The translations under genes and the position numbers were made by a program. Shown one piece after another: positions 59,410 to 64,000 of a stretch of 64,000 nt of DNA (its first letter is position 1; each line of letters starts with the position of its first letter). The notes under the pieces are model-generated. The model was given only the letters and a program-made list of their open reading frames with translations, searched no databases and was not told the DNA's origin. This DNA is from Prorocentrum cordatum (Eukaryota; Sar; Dinophyceae; Prorocentrales; Prorocentraceae): assembly GCA_963575745.1 (NCBI GenBank), contig CAUYUJ010017904.1, positions 677,961 through 741,960 of the forward strand. Reading direction: 5' to 3'.

Positions 59410-59612
59410 AGCAGCAGTCGGGGGCGGAAAAGAGGGGGGTGATGACTAGGGGGGGTGGATATCATGGCGTGGGCCAGGATTTTTCCCCAGATTTCATGGC
59501 GCCTCTTCTTATTTCATTACGTCCCTGGCCCCCCCGCTGGGCCGCGCACATGCCGCCGGCCATGATTCATACCCCCCCCTCTTGGACGCCCCCCTCTTGG
59601 CCGCTCCCGAAA
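59410..59612 (+). repeat. Dispersed repeat family M, copy 3
   Basis: CGGGGGCGGAAAAGAGGGG, GTGATGACTAGGGGGG, CCCAGATTTCATGGCGCC, CGTCCCTGGCCCCCCCGC, GGCCGCGCACATGCCGCC and CCCCCCTCTTGGACGCCCCC. The best match to copy 2 in length. Confidence 0.8.
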
Positions 59613-59860
59613 TGCCGCGACGAGTAACCTCAGGAGTCCCGCGGCCAAGGGCCAAGCGCGTCAGCATCAGAGCCGGACTCCCGGGGCCGCACCCCGTGGG
59701 GGGAGGGCCCCGTCGCAGGAGGGCGCCGCCGGGGGCCCCCCCGCGGGCGCGCCCTCTGCGCGCGCGGGAGAGGCCGGCGGCGCGCTGCCTTTCGGCAAGC
59801 AGGGCAGCTTCGAGCCCGTGAGCAAGAGGCGCCGCCGGGCGAGGAGGGAGAGCGAAGGTT

Positions 59861-60046
59861 CCCAGACCCCCTCGCGTCGTGAAAAAATCACGACGGGAGG
59901 TTTTTCGCTATTTTCGCCCTCGGGGGGCCCTTCCCGGGCCTCGGGACCGTCAGAAAACGATGCAGGACGAAAAACTGGTCCCGGGGAAGGGGTCCAGACT
60001 TCTGGGGGGCGACGTCATGAAAAAATCACGACGTCGGGGGTCTGGG
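59861..60046 (+). mobile_element. TIR family N, complete copy with 13-bp target duplication
   Basis: The ends CCCAGACCCC and GGGGTCTGGG are inverted, and each is followed inwards by a small palindrome (GTCGTGAAAAAATCACGAC and GTCATGAAAAAATCACGAC). The element is flanked immediately on both sides by GAGAGCGAAGGTT (59848-59860 and 60047-60059). It has 186 bp and no coding capacity. Confidence 0.9.
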
Positions 60047-60221
60047 GAGAGCGAAGGTTGGAGGCGGAGGAGGATCGGTGATCCTCTGGTCGTGTGTTCG
60101 CCCACTGTGTGGTTACCTCGTTCAGCTCCGCTAATCACCTCCGTGTCGGCCCTCGTTTGCAGCGCCGGCGTCGCATCGGAGGGCTTCGGTCGACAAGCAC
60201 ACCGTCGCGGCGAACACACGT

Positions 60222-60382
60222 CAGGAGGGAAAAAAACACAGACACAATTAATCGTCGATCCCCAAGACAATATAGGACAATATGGGAATTGGGCGGCAAG
60301 ACAAAAACCCATAACATATGGGAAAATATGGGGAACCTTCTTATGTGTGTGTATTTATCTGTGTGTCTCAGGGCCCCTTCAA
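60222..60382 (+). mobile_element. Family B, copy 5
   Basis: CAGGAGGGAAAAAAACACAG, CAATTAATCGTCGATCCCC, GACAAAAACCCATAACATAT and TCAGGGCCCCTTCAAC. Confidence 0.85.
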
Positions 60383-60479
60383 CACGTTCTGAGGATCATC
60401 GAGAGGAAAGGGTCTGGGGTTGCTAAAGGTGCGCCTGGCCCAAGGTTTCCCCCAGCTTTGCGCTCCGGGGCCCCGTGAG

Positions 60480-60545
60480 GGCCTCGTGAGGGGTGCTCTG
60501 GAGCCCGCGGGGGCCCCCTTGGAGAGCCTGGGGGCACCTCGGGCC
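60480..60545 (+). repeat. Left copy of a 66-bp duplication flanking MITE H copy 3
   Basis: GGCCTCGTGAGGGGTGCTCT through GGGGGCACCTCGGGCC matches 60822-60887 with a single substitution. Confidence 0.9.
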
Positions 60546-60821
60546 AGAATTCTGGCCTTTCTGGGCCCCGGAAACGGCAGGGCCGTTTTGTCACCGTTTC
60601 CAAAAAAATGTCCCTTGACCATGGAAACGGCGAACAAAAAGGCGACCGGAACAACAACAAAAAACGGCTCCAGGATTGGAACTGGAGCCGGAACCTGTCA
60701 AAAGAACGGCGACGGAGCCGGTAACAAAAACGGCAAAACGGAACCGGCAACAAAAGCGGCAGGACGGAACCGGTAACAAAGACGGCCCTGTCGCTTCCAG
60801 GGCCCACTATATAAGCCCTGG
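60546..60821 (+). mobile_element. MITE family H, copy 3
   Basis: GGCCTTTCTGGGCCCCGG, AAACGGCAGGGCCGTTTTG, GTCCCTTGACCATGGAAACG, GGAACTGGAGCCGGAACC and AACGGCCCTGTCGCTTCC then AGGGCCCACTATATAAG. Colinear with copies 1 and 2. The limits are set where the flanking 66-bp repeats begin. Confidence 0.9.
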
Positions 60822-60887
60822 GGCCTCGTGAGGGGTGCTCTGGAGCCCGCGGGGGCCCCCCTGGAGAGCCTGGGGGCACCTCGGGCC
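60822..60887 (+). repeat. Right copy of the 66-bp duplication flanking MITE H copy 3
   Basis: See 60480-60545. Together with the 32-bp pair around copy 1, this points to unusually long duplications at H insertions. Confidence 0.9.
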
Positions 60888-61071
60888 CGGGGCGCTTTTG
60901 GCCACGCCCGACAGGGCACCGATCTTGGCGGATGCCGCCCTCCTCGGGGCCGGCGCCGGCCGCTGCCCGTGGGCACGGCGCTCTCGCAGGCCGAGGCCCG
61001 GAGCCTCGCGCGGCGGCCCGGCGCGTCGCGCACCTGCCCGGGGGGGTGGCCCCTGCTCAGAGGAGGAGCAT

Positions 61072-61236
61072 CAGGAGGGGAAAAAACACACAGACACCAT
61101 TTCATCGTCGATGCCCCAGGAAACATAAGAACATATGGGAAGGGGGTGGGGAAGACAGAAACCCAGAAAATATAGGAGACTATGGGCAATCTTTTTATTT
61201 GTGTGTATTTATCTGTGTGTTCGTGGGCCCCTTCAT
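61072..61236 (+). mobile_element. Family B, copy 6
   Basis: CAGGAGGGGAAAAAACACAC, CATTTCATCGTCGATGCCCC, GACAGAAACCCAGAAAATAT and CGTGGGCCCCTTCATT. Confidence 0.85.
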
Positions 61237-61282
61237 TAGAGGAGGAACAGTCCTAGGGCTCTCAAGCGGGGTCTGAGTGGAG

Positions 61283-61461
61283 TGGAGACCCATGCCATGA
61301 GACATCCTGCGTGCCTCCAGGGTGCCGTGGGTTTCTAGGGCTTCTCGAGCGTTTTGCGATGGAAAGCGTGACGACGTTCCCTCGCCAGGAGTCAATGGAC
61401 GTCCTCGGGTCTCAGAGTTGGGTTTCTTGTGGAAGGTTTCTTGTGGACTGGCCCCCACTGT
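61283..61461 (+). repeat. Dispersed repeat DD, copy 2
   Basis: GCCTCCAGGGTGCCGTGGGT, GCGATGGAAAGCGTGACG, CAATGGACGTCCTCGGGTCT, AGAGTTGGGTTTCTTGTGGA and GGACTGGCCCCCACTGTA. It ends exactly where the L element begins. Confidence 0.75.
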
Positions 61462-61619
61462 AGATGGGGTCGGAGGATCGCGCCGCATCGCCGATGTGCC
61501 GGCGATGCGGCTCGATATGGAGACCGGCTTGTTCCACGCCGACGGCGCCGATGCTGCGCCGACGACGCCGATGTGTCGCCGAAGAATCGGCGATGTCGCG
61601 CAAGTCTCCGACCCCATCT
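61462..61619 (+). mobile_element. TIR family L, copy 1 (compact)
   Basis: AGATGGGGTCGGAGGATCGC and GCGCAAGTCTCCGACC plus CCATCT are inverted ends (AGATGGGGTCGGAG perfect over 14 bp). The centre has GCCGATGTGCCGGCGATGCG and GCCGACGGCGCCGATG. Confidence 0.9.
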
Positions 61620-62090
61620 GCTCGGAGCGCATCTGGGAAGCCTCCAAAAAGGTACCCATACCGCCGCCGCTACCCTTGCCTCGTGTTCGCACTTTTGGGC
61701 CTCCTGGGAGGCCCTCGTCGCCAAGGCTGCGTTCGCCTCGAAATTCAGGTCAGAGCGCACCGCGGCAGAGGCCCAGGGAGTAGTAGCAGTATGTGTTACC
61801 TTGTGGTTTCCCTTGGAGGAGGGCTAGGGAGGGCGAGGGAGGGGCACTCGAGGAACAAGGAGTGGCAAAAACATAAACTGTCAGAGGTCCGCGCGAATGT
61901 CTCTGATCTTTAACAGTCCCCCGTGGTACGCCTCTGGCGCTGACCTTGGGGCGCTCCCCGCGCCAGGGAGGCAGGGGCAGCGACGATGCACGGAATTCCC
62001 GCGGACCTGCGAAAGTTCACGTTTGTTCCTCAAGCATTGTTTGCACCTAGGGTTTCTTAGTGAGGAGGCCTTACGGCCGGTGCCGCCGAC
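61620..62090 (+). other. Unique spacer
   Basis: No exon or family recognised. GGTCCGCGCGAATGTCTCTGA at 61887-61907 resembles GGTCCGCGCGGATCTCCTGGA at 18388-18408, a short similarity only. Confidence 0.35.
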
Positions 62091-62093
62091 CCT

Positions 62094-62120
62094 GAACGAC
62101 GACGACTACCGCGACGACAC

Positions 62121-62163
<43 letters not shown>

Positions 62164-62315
62164 ACCGACGACGGCGGCGGCGGCGACGACGACGACGACA
62201 ATGACGACGAGGACGACGAGCGCTCTCGGGGACCTCTTGGGGGTAGTTTGGGGGCCTCTTGGGAGCCTCGTGGGGGCCGCTTGGGAGCCTCGAGGGGGCC
62301 GCTTGGGGCTTCCAA
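62094..62315 (+). repeat. GAC array adjoining family D-type units
   Basis: GACGACGACGACACCGACGA runs to about 62218, followed by GGACCTCTTGGGGGTAG and GGGCCGCTTGGGAGCCTC units of the family D kind. Confidence 0.9.
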
Positions 62316-62341
62316 TACATTTATTGCCCAACCGATATAGT

Positions 62342-62570
62342 TACATATATATATATATATATACAAATGCGCATACGTATATACATGTCTTTATGTATAT
62401 CTACATCTACATGTAGACTGCACGGCAAATGCATTGCACCACGAAGATTGCACCACGTCGATTGCACCACCGTCATTGCACAACATGTATTGCGCATCCC
62501 AGATGGTTCGACACAGATGACACATTACATATTGCACCGCACGTATTGCACCACAGCGATTTCTCCACAC
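62342..62570 (+). repeat. TA tract and ATTGCACCACG minisatellite
   Basis: TA repeats at 62346-62364, then TACATGTCTTTATGTATATC-like sequence, then 14-16 bp units such as ATTGCACCACGAAGATTGCA and CACCACGTCGATTGCACCAC. The units are the reverse complement of those at 52270-52412. Confidence 0.85.
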
Positions 62571-62689
62571 AGGTAGCATGACATGTTTTGCCAGAAAAAA
62601 GACTGTTTAGGGTCCACGCTTGCTAACACCGTTTTTCTTAGATATGGCGAAGGAAGAGGATTATGTTGAGGAGGAGGATGAGGAGGATG

Positions 62690-62697
62690 GTGAAGTG

Positions 62698-62738
<41 letters not shown>

Positions 62739-62815
62739 CCAGAACAGGGACGACGAAGACCAGGACGGGGAGGAGGAAAGGACGGGACGACGACGACGAC
62801 GCCGCCGACGACGAG
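62690..62815 (+). repeat. GAC / GACGACGCC array
   Basis: GACGACGACGACGACGACGA at 62698-62737 and GACGACGACGACGCCGCCGA at 62785-62812, within purine-rich DNA. Confidence 0.9.
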
Positions 62816-63003
62816 GCGACCGACGGGGAGCTCGAAGGGCGAGGATGACGTCACGGAAGGGGATGGGTCTGCTAGGGGACGGTCAGGCCGCGCCCGAGGG
62901 AGGGGACGGGGGGACGCTGGAGGGAGCGGGAGGTACGGAAGGCAGCGAGGGGAACACACAGGAATGGCCAAATGACAATGCCACGCAAGAGGTGCAAGCC
63001 TTC

Positions 63004-63180
63004 CTCGGGCGGGGCTTGGACGAGGATGAGTCCGTTCCAGAGCGTTCCGGAACGTTCTCAGAGCTTTCCGCAGCGCGCTGAGGAGGCCGCGGCGCCCGAG
63101 GCATCCTCCTGAGCCGCTGGATCTCAGAGATTCCCGGTTCATCCCCATCTGATTTTACCTCTGTCCTGGCCTCGTCTTAC
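63004..63180 (+). mobile_element. Family K, copy 4 (most complete)
   Basis: CTCGGGCGGGGCTTGGACGA, CCGTTCCAGAGCGTTCCGG, AACGTTCTCAGAGC, GAGGCCGCGGCGCCCGAGGC, ATCCTCCTGAGCCGCTGG, ATCTCAGAGATTCCCGG and CTGTCCTGGCCTCGTCTTA. Positions 62816-63003 show no recognised feature. Confidence 0.8.
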
Positions 63181-63213
63181 TCCCTTGAGCGCCACGGACA
63201 CCACGACGTTGAT

Positions 63214-63402
63214 GACGAACGAACAACACACACACCCATACCCATAAGGGGGTCGTTGGGAGGAGGACTGGCTATGGGTATGGGTGCGGGTTGTCGGACC
63301 CTGGGGAACGCTCCCATTCGAGCGGGGACCCCCATCCGACAACACGCACCCATAGCCCTCTCCGACCCCCCTATGGATATGGGTGTGTGTTGTTGGTTCG
63401 TC
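63214..63402 (+). mobile_element. Foldback element CC with CCCATA/TATGGG arms
   Basis: GACGAACGAACAACACACAC, CCCATACCCATAAGGGGGTC, GGCTATGGGTATGGGTGCG and GGTTGTCGGACC are mirrored by GGACCCCCATCCGACAACAC, GCACCCATAGCCCTCTCCGA, CCCCCCTATGGATATGGGTG and TGTGTTGTTGGTTCGTC. Arms of about 85 bp. GTTGA occurs next to both ends. Confidence 0.85.
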
Positions 63403-63555
63403 AGTTGAGGCCGAGCGCCGCAGCGAAGAATGCAGGAAGCTCCGAAGACTGCTCGCCGAGCCGGACGGAGCGGTACTGCAGCGGCCTGTTGCGGAGGGTC
63501 GTCGGCACGAGGGGGGGGGGGGGGCAGCGGGGATCGCAGGCGGGAGACCCTAGGC

Positions 63556-63730
63556 TTAAGTCGGGCCTGACCCCCTACAGGGGGATTCCTCGACGAACAA
63601 AAAAAGCAATGTCCCAAAAAGGCCAACAAATACTCGAAACATAGTCCCCAGACTATTGTTGGACTATTTTGGGGGTATTTTTTTTATTTTTCATCGAAAA
63701 TCCTCCTGTAGGGGGACACGCCCGACTTAA
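63556..63730 (+). mobile_element. MITE family A, copy 7 (complete, perfect 8-bp target duplication)
   Basis: TTAAGTCGGGCCTGACCCCC plus TACAGGGGGATT at the left and CCTCCTGTAGGGGGACACG plus CCCGACTTAA at the right. It is flanked immediately by CCCTAGGC on both sides (63548-63555 and 63731-63738). An 8-bp duplication is characteristic of hAT-superfamily transposition. 175 bp, no coding capacity. Confidence 0.95.
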
Positions 63731-63738
63731 CCCTAGGC

Positions 63739-64000
63739 GGCCAGAGAATCTGTTACCGATCGAGTGCCACGTCTCGCAAAGTGCCTGCCTGCAAACGTCC
63801 GAAGCCACACAGGTTTGCTCCGAGGTGTTGCATCGTGAGCCGCCCGTGTCGAATCCAGGCCAGTTGCGAGTAGCGGCTTTGCGAAAAGTGGATCTGCGGT
63901 TGTCTGATGAGGGCAGCTCGCGGGGGGCAGTCCCTTGGCGCGGCGGTAGCTCCAGGGATGAACATGCATCCATGCCGATAACACATTTCTCGGTTTCCCC
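63739..64000 (+). other. Terminal spacer
   Basis: Contains the segment at 63773-63802 similar to 35919-35948. Overlapping 77-106 residue minus-strand frames show ordinary composition but no family feature. Could be the edge of something outside the window. Confidence 0.35.

Noticed and set aside
60805-60821. CTATATAAG as a TATA box
   Set aside because: It lies at the end of the H element, between it and the flanking duplication, with no gene downstream.
62620-63081. 153-residue Asp/Glu-rich frame (62620-63081)
   Set aside because: It consists of a GAC array plus a family K element and has no independent coding signature.
1-64000. Dinoflagellate spliced-leader gene or rRNA genes
   Set aside because: I did not find the characteristic leader sequence or any conserved rRNA stretch on either strand. 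A search by eye could miss diverged copies.

Overview
The window looks like repeat-dominated nuclear DNA from a eukaryotic microalga or protist. A dinoflagellate is my best guess and is an inference only. Supporting signs are the high GC content, very few credible coding exons in 64 kb, one ion-channel exon preceded by a pyrimidine-rich AG acceptor, a gag/protease relic of a type I associate with dinoflagellate retroelements, and many short terminal-inverted-repeat (TIR) elements and minisatellites. I saw no rRNA, tRNA, spliced-leader gene, bacterial operon or CRISPR array. Nearly all long open frames are by-products of stop-free trinucleotide arrays such as CCT/GGA, GAC and CGT.

Coding content. 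(1) 15324-15512 (+) encodes the last membrane helix and start of the cytoplasmic tail of a TRP/polycystin-like cation channel. (2) 29674-31403 (+) is a frameshifted gag / zinc-knuckle / retropepsin relic. It is followed at 31460-32020 by an unidentified protein-like frame with one in-frame stop. (3) 20735-20947 (-) is an RNase H-like relic, probably from a non-LTR retrotransposon. I found no intact autonomous transposase or reverse transcriptase.

Non-coding layout. 0-10 kb: copies of families A, B, D, G, W and M, plus a CCT array. 10-20 kb: CGT array, families G, T, C, F, M, R, K and E, and the channel exon. 20-23 kb: the RNase H relic interrupted by a MITE (family H) that itself holds a 1.5-kb insertion of CCT array and 73-bp tandem repeats. 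23-29 kb: minisatellites, a third copy of the 600-bp family D and a large CCT array. 29-32 kb: the retroelement relic. 32-38 kb: families B, E, J, H and G. 38-40.4 kb: a compound minisatellite. 40-50 kb: families J, B, AA, I, K, E, R, DD and A. 50-54 kb: families A, L, U and V with a GAC array. 54-57 kb: a 17-20 bp satellite containing a hairpin-bearing tandem array and a family R insertion. 57-64 kb: families J, BB, M, N, B, H, DD, L, K, CC and A.

The most useful content is a catalogue of non-autonomous inverted-repeat elements, several with clear target duplications: TA for family G, 8 bp for A, 5 bp for W, 13 bp for N and about 30-66 bp for H. Family letters are mine. All homology statements rest on reading the sequence by eye, because no database search was possible.
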